Assembly (NCBI RefSeq): GCF_002192415.1
Contig: NZ_CP021780.1
Coordinates: 3,100,001-3,164,000 of the forward strand
DNA: 64,000 bases
Origin: Paenibacillus donghaensis
GTDB taxonomy: Bacteria > Bacillota > Bacilli > Paenibacillales > Paenibacillaceae
Direction of reading: 5' to 3'
In this document: in pieces, positions 7,075-15,942 of the stretch
How positions within the stretch are numbered: position 1 is the first letter of the stretch
How the letters are laid out: the number at the start of each line of letters is the position of its first letter
The notes under the pieces: generated by a model
What the model was told of the DNA's origin: nothing
Databases searched by the model: none
Seen by the model: only the letters and a program-made list of their open reading frames with translations
Translations under genes and position numbers: made by a program

Positions 7075-8226
7075 TCAACGAATCATCCCGGTTTCCGACA
7101 GTCGTGTAGCCTTAACCACATACTTCGCTAAACCGGGGAATATTCGGGCCAGTCCAGGATACAGCCGGTTGGTTCTGGCGAAGGCCAGCTTCTGAATTCG
7201 TCTAGCTCGCTTAAGCAGTTGGGTGAACTCAAGATTAGCTTCTTCTGTATAGCCGATTTGCCACTGATTATAGCTAATCACTTCCTTGAGATACTTATCT
7301 GTCCAGCCGGAACACAACAGCGAAGATCGCAGGGCAATCGACATTCCGTCGCCGCACAGCGGGGGAATCATGAGCATCGCATCCCCGACATGCGGGAATT
7401 CAGACCAAGGTTCCGGTAAGTCCGACAAGCGGACTGGCGCAATCGACACTTGTGAACCTGGTACAGGTGTTCCCTCGGCAAGCCTTTTAGCTAATCGGCT
7501 GTTTGTGAGGGCAGCTGCCTGCAGAATATCCGACACTGACTTTCCGCTCCCTTGCACGGAATCCAAGGTCAGCAGCGCGGCTACGTTCGTCATTCCGTCT
7601 TCAATCGGAGAAATTCCGATGTAGCCTCCATCACAGAAATAAAGCTCTACCTGCGCCGGCACACTAATGCCGCTGTAATGAGATTTTACACCGATGTATA
7701 CGGTAACATCTCGGGCAACCTCTTCAGAGGAAGCTACCCCGCGAGGTTTCTTGGTTCCATAGGCACCTACGACAGCTCTAGCCTGATAAAGAACTTGCTT
7801 GCCTCCCTGCCTAGTGTCCACTTCGTATATATGATTATCCAACTTGCGGATGCCGGTAACTGTAGTTTTCGTTACAATTTCCGCTCCCGCTGCACTAGCT
7901 TTCTCATGCAGAATTCGGTCCAGCTCATAACGGCTAATACCGAACGCTTGCCCCGGCAGAGGGGCTTCAATCTCCCCGCCGTGAGGCATAATGATGCGCG
8001 CTTTGTCCATGGTGCTGGGTGAAACCTTTTGACTCAGGAGATTTACGCCGAGAACCTCAAGCATTTCCTTCGTCTCCGGAGACATGAACTCACCGCAGGT
8101 CTTATGCCGCGGGAAGTCCTGGCGATCCAGCAGGATCGTCCGGTGACCTAGGCGGGCAAGCTGAAGCGCACTGCTGCTGCCGGCAATCCCCGCTCCTATC
8201 ACAACGGCGTCTACTTGCTTCAACAT
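7075..8226 (-). CDS. FAD-dependent oxidoreductase of the type III PKS operon
   Basis: A 383-residue flavoprotein of the geranylgeranyl-reductase / aromatic hydroxylase superfamily. The dinucleotide-binding loop is VVIGAGIAGSSSAL (residues 8-21), the RHKTCGEFMSPET segment is typical of the family, and the second FAD motif GDAMLMIPPLCGDGM is near residue 290. It is the third gene of an operon with a type III polyketide synthase and a methyltransferase, 7 bp after the methyltransferase stop. Streptomyces SrsC, in the same gene order, hydroxylates alkylresorcinols towards quinones, and a similar tailoring step is the best guess here. Its last codons abut the kinase scrap, so the native C-terminus may be slightly altered. 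Confidence 0.85.
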   Translation of the reverse strand: MLKQVDAVVIGAGIAGSSSALQLARLGHRTILLDRQDFPRHKTCGEFMSPETKEMLEVLGVNLLSQKVSPSTMDKARIIMPHGGEIEAPLPGQAFGISRYELDRILHEKASAAGAEIVTKTTVTGIRKLDNHIYEVDTRQGGKQVLYQARAVVGAYGTKKPRGVASSEEVARDVTVYIGVKSHYSGISVPAQVELYFCDGGYIGISPIEDGMTNVAALLTLDSVQGSGKSVSDILQAAALTNSRLAKRLAEGTPVPGSQVSIAPVRLSDLPEPWSEFPHVGDAMLMIPPLCGDGMSIALRSSLLCSGWTDKYLKEVISYNQWQIGYTEEANLEFTQLLKRARRIQKLAFARTNRLYPGLARIFPGLAKYVVKATRLSETGMIR

Positions 8227-8233
8227 GATCAGT

Positions 8234-8953
8234 TCACCTGCTTTCGTTAGGAATCACAACCGAATAGCGAAACAGCGGTTTCCACGTATAAGTCATCGTT
8301 TCAGATTGAAGCTTATGCTTTAATTCTTGCCAGTCCCTGCCCTTAAAACCCTTGGCCACCGACAGCGGTCCGTCATGCCGGATATACCGGTTGCGCGAGA
8401 TGATCCGCGTCATAACCCAGACCGCCGTATAAGATACCGGATGCCGGTGAATATCGTTGATCACCACGCCGTATCTGGAAGCTCTCCGCATATGGGACAC
8501 CATATCGACCAGCTGTTCTCCGTCAAAATGATGAACGAACTGGGAACCTGTCACGATATCAGCAGAGGCATCCGCCAAATCTTTGAGATCCGCCTGCTGA
8601 ACCTTCACTCTGAGTTCATTACGGAATAGACGCCTGGCTTCCTCGCAGGCTTCTTCCGTCATGTCAACAAGCGTAATCTCCAGCTGAATTCCCTTCTGAT
8701 CGGCCCATTGCAGCAGCTTATGATTCACGTCACCCGAGCCTGCGCCCACATCAAGAATGCTGAGGGTGGTAGGCTCCCCGATTGCTTGCCATAACTTCTC
8801 TACGCCATCCTTGGTGGGACCTGGCGCAGCAAAGATTCGATTCAGCCGTCTCAGGTGCTTCAGTGCTTCGCTCAGTTCTTCTCCACCCATGGAGAAGTCA
8901 TCCATCAGCTCATCTTCCTGCGCCCGGACCGACAACGTTCTAAAGAACGGCAT
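8234..8953 (-). CDS. Class I SAM-dependent methyltransferase of the type III PKS operon
   Basis: About 239 residues with a Rossmann-type methyltransferase core: LDVGAGSGD (about 67-75) binds SAM, TLVDMTEEACEEARRLF is the next strand and helix, and QFVHHF is a post-motif segment common in small-molecule methyltransferases. ATG 8953 is preferred because AAGGAG lies 7 nt before it; the ATG at 8992 lacks a site. With this start the gene overlaps the end of the PKS gene by 14 bp, so translation is probably coupled. Likely role is O- or C-methylation of the polyketide ring, by analogy with SrsB; the actual position methylated is unknown. Confidence 0.85.
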   Translation of the reverse strand: MPFFRTLSVRAQEDELMDDFSMGGEELSEALKHLRRLNRIFAAPGPTKDGVEKLWQAIGEPTTLSILDVGAGSGDVNHKLLQWADQKGIQLEITLVDMTEEACEEARRLFRNELRVKVQQADLKDLADASADIVTGSQFVHHFDGEQLVDMVSHMRRASRYGVVINDIHRHPVSYTAVWVMTRIISRNRYIRHDGPLSVAKGFKGRDWQELKHKLQSETMTYTWKPLFRYSVVIPNESR

Positions 8954-10097
8954 GGTCCTGCTCCTTAACAGACGGAGAATACGCCGGAACATAGGTGAAG
9001 CGCATCAGCTCCGCTGTCAAACCGGGTCCAAACGCCATCGCTACACCTTCCTTTAATGCCCCCTCCTGAGCTTTCATGTCCAGACGCATCGCCTGCAGCA
9101 CGAACATGATGGTAACGGAGGACAGATTGCCTGCTGTTCTTAAAATCTCCCTGCTGTACCCAGTCTGTTGATCGCTCAAGTTCATTACGTTCTGCACCGA
9201 ATCGACAATACCCCGTCCGCCTGGATGTATCGCCCATAGCTCAGGAAGCTTGTCGTTTCCAAGCAGCACCCCAAGCTCTGATTCCAGGTGAGTTCCGAGC
9301 AGCTTCGGAATCCGTGGGGATAAATACAGATCATAACCGGTATTGCCCACCTCCCATGTCATATCCTCCGTTGAATCCGGCAGCAGTACAGAGTAGCCCG
9401 AACCCAGGCTCAAATAGTGGTGGTGGCGGGATTCCGGAGCCCCGATCACACAAGCAGATGCCCCATCGCCGAAGAAGGAAGCCGCAAATAACGCTTCTCT
9501 TTCCTTAGCGGGTTGGAAATGAAGCGTACACAGCTCGACACAGACGACCAGCACCCTGGAGCCTGGGGCGCCCTGGACGACATCCCGCGCCATTTGGATA
9601 GCCTTCAAGCCGGCGGCACAGCCCTGAAAAATTAGCGGGAGCCGATTCACGCGCGGCGACAGCCCCAACTGCCTGATCAGCATGACATCCAATCCCGGCA
9701 AGTATTGGCCTGTACAGCTGACGGTAATCAGATGGGTGATGTCTCCGGGAGACTGCCCCGCATCACTTAAGGCCTTCTCAGCCGCCGCTAGTCCCAGCGG
9801 AAGCGCCTCTTGTTGATATTTCTTCATCCGCTCCTCGGTTGTCGGGATGCTTGACTGGTCTCCCGAAAGCAAATAGCGGCAGCCCTCTGCAGAACCCAAG
9901 TAGCTGTCATCACAGGTATAACGCGTTTCAACTCCGCAGGATTTGAAGATTCTTCTGGCGAAGCGGGCCAGATCCGGGTGGTCTTGCAGGGAGGAAGCAA
10001 TCAACTGCGCAACGTCTGACTGTGCAATTGAATGGACGGGCAAGGCCGTTCCAATTCCCAGAATCGCCGCCTCGGAGTTACTGTTCAGCAGGTTCAT
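8940..10097 (-). CDS. Type III polyketide synthase (chalcone/stilbene synthase family)
   Basis: A 385-residue homodimeric ketosynthase family protein. The complete catalytic triad is visible: Cys160 in LIFQGCAAG, His291 in WAIHPGGRG and Asn324 in RTAGNLSS; the GFGPG-like cyclisation loop is AFGPG at about 355-359. Length matches BpsA and other bacterial type III enzymes, which condense fatty-acyl CoA with malonyl-CoA to alkylpyrones or alkylresorcinols. It leads an operon with a methyltransferase and an FAD oxidoreductase, the same trio as srsABC. The start has a GGAGG site. The starter unit cannot be predicted, but a long-chain acyl group is usual. Products may be membrane phenolic lipids or quinones. 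Confidence 0.93.
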   Translation of the reverse strand: MNLLNSNSEAAILGIGTALPVHSIAQSDVAQLIASSLQDHPDLARFARRIFKSCGVETRYTCDDSYLGSAEGCRYLLSGDQSSIPTTEERMKKYQQEALPLGLAAAEKALSDAGQSPGDITHLITVSCTGQYLPGLDVMLIRQLGLSPRVNRLPLIFQGCAAGLKAIQMARDVVQGAPGSRVLVVCVELCTLHFQPAKEREALFAASFFGDGASACVIGAPESRHHHYLSLGSGYSVLLPDSTEDMTWEVGNTGYDLYLSPRIPKLLGTHLESELGVLLGNDKLPELWAIHPGGRGIVDSVQNVMNLSDQQTGYSREILRTAGNLSSVTIMFVLQAMRLDMKAQEGALKEGVAMAFGPGLTAELMRFTYVPAYSPSVKEQDHAVL

Positions 10098-10192
10098 AGT
10101 TAAGCCTCCGGCAATGGATTTTTTTTATTTTTTAGACGATCAATGTTTACCCTTAACGGAGCCTTTATAATCTTGATTAGCGTTGTATCCTT

Positions 10193-10220
10193 ATCCTATA
10201 GGATGGAACATATGGTCCAT
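10193..10220. promoter_or_regulatory. Two palindromes between the PKS operon and the isochorismatase gene
   Basis: ATCCTATAGGAT (10193-10204) is a perfect 12-bp palindrome. ATGGAACATATGGTCCAT (10203-10220) is an 18-bp palindrome with one mismatched pair. They overlap by 2 bp in the divergent intergenic space 10098-10348, which has no gene. Operator use is inferred. Confidence 0.45.
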
Positions 10221-10348
10221 TGATATTCAGCCTGAATCTGAACATCTGGAATTCCATATGATTAATGAAAGCTTCCCCCACCCTCTTGTCTCTTCTTCCG
10301 TAAAAATGTATAGTTTTCTCTTAGAGACCTATTAAGGAGGTTCTAACA

Positions 10349-10890
10349 TTGAATACGGATAAACACACCGCACTGCTCTTAATAGATGTACAAGAAGCCA
10401 TGTTCTCCTATCCTGGTATCCGCTTATATGATGAGGCTGGAGTGATGAAGCGGATCATCGCCCTGCTGGGCAAAGCACGCCGGAACGGGGTGCCGGTAGT
10501 CTATATCCAGCATACAGAGGATCAGGAATATACCAAAGGAACCCCCACCTGGCAGATCAGCGCGCGGATCGCACCGCAAGCGGGTGATTTGATTGTCGAG
10601 AAGCCTACCTGGGATGCTTTTCACCAGACGGTATTGCATGAGGAGCTGCAGCGCAGAGGCATTAAACGGCTGGTCATCGCCGGAATGCAGAGTGAATTCT
10701 GCCTCGATACCACCTGCAGACGCGCTTACAGTTTGGGGTATGAGAGCATCCTGGTCGAGGATGCCCACAGCACCTTTGACAATGCCTATCTCAGCGGGAG
10801 GATATTGTGCTGCACCATAACGCGATTCTCGGCGGACGGTTTGTCCAGCTGTGTGCGGCGGACGAGGTGGAGTTCGAGACGGTCGTATAG
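10349..10890 (+). pseudogene. Isochorismatase-family cysteine hydrolase with a 1-nt frameshift
   Basis: Cysteine hydrolase of the isochorismatase/nicotinamidase superfamily with its triad visible: Asp13 (LLIDVQEAMF), Lys85 (VEKPTWDAF) and Cys118 (MQSEFCLDTT). The start is TTG with AAGGAGG 8 nt upstream. At about 10797-10802 one G is missing from a G run (AGCGGGAGGATATT). The raw frame therefore leaves the family and runs on to 11113, while restoring one G gives a normal tail (HHNAILGGRFVQLCAADEVE) ending at 10890, just before a terminator. Triad residues all precede the shift. It may be a real mutation or a sequencing error in a homopolymer. Confidence 0.8.
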
Positions 10891-10910
10891 AAGCGACCCG
10901 TATAATACAA

Positions 10911-10946
10911 AGAATCCGATCCCGGAAATGGGATCGGATTCTTTTG
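10911..10946 (+). terminator. Rho-independent terminator
   Basis: AGAATCCGATCCC / GGGATCGGATTCT is a perfect 13-bp stem with a 6-nt loop and a T-rich tail. It lies 21 bp after the restored isochorismatase stop, which supports 10890 as the true end of that gene. Confidence 0.88.
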
Positions 10947-11173
10947 TGCTGGCAATTAAGTTACTTGAAATGGCTGCTTGGGACACCCTTATAATTTTGA
11001 ACAGGATCGATGTAGGCTATAGCTGTGGACGCTCCGCGAACGGACCGTTGTTCCAATCGTTGAGGCGACCGCTGCCGCTTTTCCACAATCAGTCCGTCCT
11101 CTCCGCTGGTTAAGCAGAAAAAGGTTACTACATCGTTACTACCTAGGCCCAGCGAGGAATTCGAGGGAATTTT

Positions 11174-11370
11174 GCCTCTCATTTCAGCAATCGGCACTCC
11201 TCAGAACAATTCAAAGGCCTTTTTGCCTCTCATTTCACCATTCGGCGCTCCACAGAGCAATTCAAAGGTCTTTATGCCTCTCATTTCACCATTCGGCACT
11301 CCTCAGAGCAATTCAAAGGCCTTTATGCCTCTCATTACACCAACCGGCGCTCCAAGGAGCAATTCAGATC
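11174..11370. repeat. Tandem array, four copies of a 51-bp unit
   Basis: Units begin at 11174, 11225, 11276 and 11327, an exact 51-bp period. Each contains GCCTCTCATT(T/A)CA and a short AGGC...GCCT inverted repeat at the unit joint. Because 51 is a multiple of 3, a frame stays open (a 17-residue repeat PLISPFGTPQSNSKAFM), but there is no ribosome binding site and I treat it as non-coding. The unit shares the (A)GGC(C/A)TTTATGCCTCTC core with the array at 63686-63880. Confidence 0.85.
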
Positions 11371-12030
11371 AACGTTACTCAAGTACATGCTCAAGAGTTA
11401 GTATAGGTAACATAATGGTTACTACTTAGGACCCGCTGTGGGTGTAGAGTGCTGCACTAGAGCGTTCAGAGAAATTAGATGCGAAATGGGTTACTACTTA
11501 GGTCCAGTGAGGAATGATAGGGAAATTCTACCGCTAGTTGGACGAAGGTTGGGCGTTCTGGTGAGATTATAGGGAATTTTTACCACTGATGAGGTCCTAT
11601 CCGCTCCGAATAGCCCTAAATGGACGATGTAGTGGTCACTTTTCCCTATAAGCCACGACAATCGAGCATGAGCCAGGTATTAACATTAGCCAATTAGTTG
11701 CAGTTTTTGTTACTACTTAGGACCCTGCGACACTCCAAGCCCTTGAACTAGGTAACCTGCATTTTAGCGGACCGTATAGCCCCTATTTCCTCCTATCTGC
11801 GATCTTTTGACGTCTTACGGACCGTATAGCCCCTAAGTCGTCAAAACAGGCTCTAAAGCGAGGGTTTTCTGTGATATAGAGGCTCCTGGGTCCGTTAATC
11901 CTGCAAAACGGCCTATGTACAGCAAATAGAGGCTCCTGAGTCCGCAACCGTCTGAAATCGAAGCGAGGGTTACGAGCGAAGAGGGCTAGGGGACCTAAGT
12001 AGTAACCAGTTTTTCATCTAATTTATGGTT
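11371..12030. repeat. Gene-free stretch of dispersed repeats
   Basis: No credible gene is visible on either strand. The stretch holds copies of the 16-bp motif GTTACTACTTAGGNCC (11418-11433, 11490-11505, 11709-11724, and inverted at 11991-12006; one more at 11135-11150). It also has several copies of a second motif, GGACCGTATAGCCCCTA and its relative AATAGAGGCTCCTG(A/G)GTCCG (about 11768-11955). Both motifs recur elsewhere in the window. Confidence 0.7.
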
Positions 12031-12087
12031 CCAACTTATCTAACTACCCTCGGAGTGTATTCCAGCACCCTTATCCTTCAACCAACA

Positions 12088-12798
12088 TTACTCCTGAATG
12101 CCTGCTTCCAGCGCCATCTCGATCATGTGGTTAAAGGTAGTCTGCCGTTCCTCTGCCGTAGTATCTGCTTCACCGCTGAACAAGTGGTCGCTGACGGTCA
12201 GAATCGACAAGGCTTTGGCACCAAAAGAGGAAGCAATCGTATAGAGGGCGGCAGTTTCCATCTCGATACCCAGCACACCATGAGCGGCCAGCTTCTTCAC
12301 AGGCTCCATGCTGTCCCGGTAGAACGTATCTGCTGTAAGCACATTACCTACCTTGATCGACAGGTTATTGCTCACGCCCGCCTCATAGGCATGTCTCAAC
12401 AGCCCAAAATCGGCATGAGGGGCATAATCAAAGCCTGGAAAACGCAGCCGGTTAACATTGGAATCCGTACTTGCCGTCATGGCAATAATCACGTCACGCA
12501 CCTTAATATCGTCCTGAATGCCGCCACAGGTTCCGACACGGATCAATTGCTTCACTCCATAATCCCGGATCAGCTCAGTCGCATAGATTGAGATGGAGGG
12601 AATCCCCATGCCGGTTCCTTGTACGGAGATCCGTTTGCCTTTGTATGTACCTGTAAATCCGAACATTCCTCTGACCTGGTTGTAGCAAACGGCATCCTCC
12701 AGAAAGGTTTCCGCGATATACTTTGCGCGCAGGGGGTCACCTGGCAACAGGATCGTTTCGGCAATTTCACCGGCTTGTGCACCAATATGAATACTCAT
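12088..12798 (-). CDS. deoD: Purine-nucleoside phosphorylase, DeoD type
   Basis: A 236-residue hexameric purine nucleoside phosphorylase that splits purine (deoxy)ribonucleosides with phosphate to base and (deoxy)ribose-1-phosphate. The diagnostic start is [20 protein letters not shown], followed by [16 protein letters not shown] with the phosphate-binding Gly and Arg, RVGTCGGIQ, the sugar-binding [13 protein letters not shown] segment ([10 protein letters not shown]) and the catalytic Asp in [10 protein letters not shown]. Length matches DeoD of Bacillus (233) and E. coli (239). The clear GGAGGTGAG lies about 45 nt upstream of the ATG, unusually far, and no closer site is obvious. It stands alone, with repeats downstream. 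Confidence 0.96.
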   Translation of the reverse strand: MSIHIGAQAGEIAETILLPGDPLRAKYIAETFLEDAVCYNQVRGMFGFTGTYKGKRISVQGTGMGIPSISIYATELIRDYGVKQLIRVGTCGGIQDDIKVRDVIIAMTASTDSNVNRLRFPGFDYAPHADFGLLRHAYEAGVSNNLSIKVGNVLTADTFYRDSMEPVKKLAAHGVLGIEMETAALYTIASSFGAKALSILTVSDHLFSGEADTTAEERQTTFNHMIEMALEAGIQE

Positions 12799-12885
12799 GA
12801 TTTCGCTGACTGCTGTTTCAGCAGGGCAGCTCTCACCTCCAAAGCGTTTCGTTAAATCGTAATATGCCGGATGCCAAAAGTCAAT

Positions 12886-15168
12886 TCACTCTTTAACAGG
12901 CTCACGAATGCCAACTTCTCTGAGCAGAACGGTTCCTGCTGGCGTTAGCTCAAACCTGAAGCTGAGCGAACGCCATTCGCTTGGATCAAACTCGGGATTC
13001 GCGGCTACAAATTCGGACACGGGTATAGCAAAGCTCTGAAACACAGGTTCTTTCGTCGGTGTAAAAGAGGTAAAGGGAAATTTCAGCAGATTCCCAGTCA
13101 CCATCGGCAGCAGGTAGGACACTTTGCTCAGTGCTACGGTTGCCACATGACCTTGTGTATCCTCTAGGGCAACGTTCATATCGATCAGAGCTGGTTCGCC
13201 GGACTCATTCTGGTCAGCCATATCAAAAACGATCAGGCTGTCGCTCCCCGCACCCACCTGATTATCCGGCAAACGAAGGGTATAAGCTGGAACACCGCCG
13301 CCGGCAGTAGCTTGATCCCAGCCCAGTTGCACCGCACGGTACAGTTCCGGGCCATACTTCATCTCCACCTGCTGCTCACTCCACTGCTCCAGATGTTCTC
13401 CGGTCCACTCCCCACCAGGTAGCGAAGAGCTGCCAGGGTCTACGTCCTCTTGATAATTGCTAAGCAACGTGGTCTGTGAATCCATATAATTACTGACATA
13501 CATCGTATTCGGGAGCCATTCCCGCGCATAACCCAGATCTGCAAACACGGCACGATACTCATCCGCCCCTTTGAGCGTGGCATCCAGAAAAGCTGAAATC
13601 AACACCTGTGCAACCTGTTGCTGCTCATTCGGGGGCATGAGCTGAGCGATATTATAGAGCTTGTTGTTGAGGCCTATACTATCTTTGTCGCCCCATGTCG
13701 TGTTAAATTGACCATGATTGGCTCCATAGATATAGACTGAGCTTTTGAAGAAGTCACTGTCCTTGGCAAAAGAAAGCCGGTTGTATTGGCTGGCCGCACT
13801 AAAAGAACTAACATCCATGTCATGTGCGCCTTGCAGCGCCAGAAAGTTCAAATTCTTCAAGTACGTTGGCTGGCCCGCCGGTTTATATTGTCCGTCTGTC
13901 CCCGCAATTGAAATGATCGAGCGGATATTGAAGCCGTAATCGAATTTGATATTGCCGTCTTCAGGGTAGGCTGACATTCTGTTAAATGCGGCGGCTGAAG
14001 TAATCGCTTCTCCTCCCCGCGAGTGTCCAAGCAGCGCAAGCTGGTTCATATCCACTTTTTCGTAAAAAGGATTGCCGGGACTCGTATTCCACTGCTCCCA
14101 CACCTTCAGATGTTCAAGCATCAACCAGCCTCTGGCCGGATTCTCAGCTTCTAGCGTATTCAGCAGCATCAGATCGTCATACGGTGAGGAATTGAGGAAA
14201 TTCTCATCAATCGAAATAAAGATATATCCCCGGCTGGCAAGCAGTTCCCCTAAGTACTCGTACCCAGTATCTGAATAATCTGTCGCATCATGATTCCCAT
14301 GAACGGAGATTACGAGAGGAAATGGCCCGTCACCTTCAGGATACGAGACATGACCATTAAGAGGCATCCGGTCCGAGCCGAATCCGAAGGTTGATTTGCG
14401 CAGAGAGGACCAGTTGTCTACAAAAGCAGAGCCGTTGACCGGTTCTGTGACCAGGGAGTTCTCCTGATTAAATTCCTTCCTGTAGCCGTCTGCACTGCCA
14501 TAAGTGATCTTGCCTATCTTGTACGTTCCTTTAGAAGCCGGATTGGCCAGATCACTGGCGTAGCGCTCCGCTGTCTTCAGCTCTTGCAGCAGGTAGCCGA
14601 CAGGCTGTTCGGTAGAGCCGTTCGACAATAACCAATATCCACCGGTCAATCCCATAAGCAGCATGAATAAGGCCAGCACGAGGGCAACCGCTCTGGATCT
14701 GAATCTGGCCTCACGGTATTTACCCGCAGACCAGCGGTAGACCAATGCCCCCAATCCAGAACACACTACAAGAACTGCCAACCAAATAAGAATCCCGATC
14801 AGCATCGCAGCGATGAAACAGAATAGAATCATCAGCATCGATGCAAGAGCTATCCAGACATAACGTGTCGGCAGTTTCTTAATAAGATGAAACATTGCAG
14901 CGAGCAATCCAGATACTAGCAGAAACGCTGCTAGCAATAGCGCAGTTCCAAGTAATTTCTCCCCGATACTGCGGAACTCCAGTATGTAATAAGCTTGAAA
15001 GAGAAACAGCACCAGTGCAGTCAAACCAATACCGGCACAAGCTCCTTTCCAGCCGGGAGTGAGGGCTGCCATCCTCCTCTTGATACCGTACAGCCTTCGT
15101 TTGAATCTGGTCATTTCCACTTCAGTTTGGGTCAATTGTGCCACCTCGTATGTATTCTTTTGTTCCAC
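12886..15168 (-). CDS. Membrane-anchored alpha/beta hydrolase, 760 residues
   Basis: The N-terminal part (about 40-185) has five or so transmembrane helices; the rest is an extracellular alpha/beta hydrolase. The oxyanion segment is ISVHGNHDATD (about 288-298), the nucleophile elbow is GHSRGGEAIT with Ser383, and YGANHGQFN offers His485; an ALQGAHDMDV loop (about 444-453) may give the acid. A C-terminal region of about 230 residues after the hydrolase core looks like a beta-rich accessory domain. The GHSRGG elbow is typical of dienelactone-hydrolase/PET-hydrolase-like and acetylxylan-esterase-like proteins. Substrate unknown. It is monocistronic between deoD and a small secreted protein gene. 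Confidence 0.82.
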   Translation of the reverse strand: MEQKNTYEVAQLTQTEVEMTRFKRRLYGIKRRMAALTPGWKGACAGIGLTALVLFLFQAYYILEFRSIGEKLLGTALLLAAFLLVSGLLAAMFHLIKKLPTRYVWIALASMLMILFCFIAAMLIGILIWLAVLVVCSGLGALVYRWSAGKYREARFRSRAVALVLALFMLLMGLTGGYWLLSNGSTEQPVGYLLQELKTAERYASDLANPASKGTYKIGKITYGSADGYRKEFNQENSLVTEPVNGSAFVDNWSSLRKSTFGFGSDRMPLNGHVSYPEGDGPFPLVISVHGNHDATDYSDTGYEYLGELLASRGYIFISIDENFLNSSPYDDLMLLNTLEAENPARGWLMLEHLKVWEQWNTSPGNPFYEKVDMNQLALLGHSRGGEAITSAAAFNRMSAYPEDGNIKFDYGFNIRSIISIAGTDGQYKPAGQPTYLKNLNFLALQGAHDMDVSSFSAASQYNRLSFAKDSDFFKSSVYIYGANHGQFNTTWGDKDSIGLNNKLYNIAQLMPPNEQQQVAQVLISAFLDATLKGADEYRAVFADLGYAREWLPNTMYVSNYMDSQTTLLSNYQEDVDPGSSSLPGGEWTGEHLEQWSEQQVEMKYGPELYRAVQLGWDQATAGGGVPAYTLRLPDNQVGAGSDSLIVFDMADQNESGEPALIDMNVALEDTQGHVATVALSKVSYLLPMVTGNLLKFPFTSFTPTKEPVFQSFAIPVSEFVAANPEFDPSEWRSLSFRFELTPAGTVLLREVGIREPVKE

Positions 15169-15232
15169 TCATCCCTATCAGCCTACCATGTCCATATTAT
15201 CCCTGTACAGACAATTTGCAGCTACAACAAAA

Positions 15233-15262
15233 AGCCACTCTCACGAAATGCTGAGAATGGCT
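15233..15262 (-). terminator. Terminator of the small secreted protein gene
   Basis: AGCCACTCTCA / TGAGAATGGCT (one mismatch) with CTTTTTG following on the minus strand. Confidence 0.75.
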
Positions 15263-15286
15263 GGCATAATAGAAACCTGCTACAGC

Positions 15287-15712
15287 TTATTGATTATCAA
15301 ATCTGATCTTGAAGCCCACCTGGCTGTTGGTATTGACATTCTTCACTTTGACTACCAGAGAGGCATTGGGAGCCAGCGAGATTCCGCCGGACAGCGAAGT
15401 TCCGCTTCCCAGGCTAACCGTCGAACCGTTGGCATACACCAGCGAATATTGGACATTCAGCTTACCAGCTACCTGGTCGGTTGCAGTATCGAGGGGTCCT
15501 ACGTTAGTTATCCGAAAAATGGCTGTCTGATTGACCGCTTGCGGGTTAGTGTACTTGAAGGTGACGGTATCGTCATTCTTCAAACTGTGCTGGACGAAAT
15601 AATTCAGATTCGGAATCACTACTGTAGACGAAGCGGCGAAAACGGAAGAGAACATACTGAACATCAGCACCAGGGCGACGGCAGCAGCAACCAAGCTTTT
15701 TCTTCTCATCAT
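15287..15712 (-). CDS. Small secreted protein of unknown function
   Basis: About 141 residues. A typical Sec signal peptide (MMRRKSLVAAAVALVLMFSM, cut after VFA-A) precedes a mature domain of about 115 residues rich in Thr, Asn, Val and Ser, with no Cys and a predicted beta pattern ending in VGFKIRFDNQ. ATG 15712 (or the adjacent ATG 15709) is chosen because GAGGAGG lies just upstream; the longer frame to 15745 would put charged residues before the signal. No family recognised; it resembles the beta-sandwich fragments found in Paenibacillus exported proteins. A terminator follows directly, so it is monocistronic. Confidence 0.75.
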   Translation of the reverse strand: MMRRKSLVAAAVALVLMFSMFSSVFAASSTVVIPNLNYFVQHSLKNDDTVTFKYTNPQAVNQTAIFRITNVGPLDTATDQVAGKLNVQYSLVYANGSTVSLGSGTSLSGGISLAPNASLVVKVKNVNTNSQVGFKIRFDNQ

Positions 15713-15942
15713 CTTCCTCCTCAGGCAAAATGTAAGCGTAGACATCAGCTTGTCCCCATTCTACACTTTTTGGTTATATTTGTATATATAACATTTTATT
15801 CCTTTGTTGCAAATCGATCCAACCTTCGAAAAAGGAGTTCTTCTTATCCTATAAGAATTCCCTTCCAGTATCAGCTTATTGTTCAACACAAAAAGCATCA
15901 CCGTCAGCCAGCCCGGGATGCTCATTGCCGTAGCTATTCGTG

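Noticed and set aside
11172..11429. Open frame with a 17-residue repeat over the 51-bp array
   Set aside because: The frame is open only because the repeat period is a multiple of three; no ribosome binding site and no continuation outside the repeat.
12799..12850. Upstream start for deoD near the GGAGGTGAG
   Set aside because: No in-frame start codon follows that site; the family N-terminus fits the ATG at 12798.
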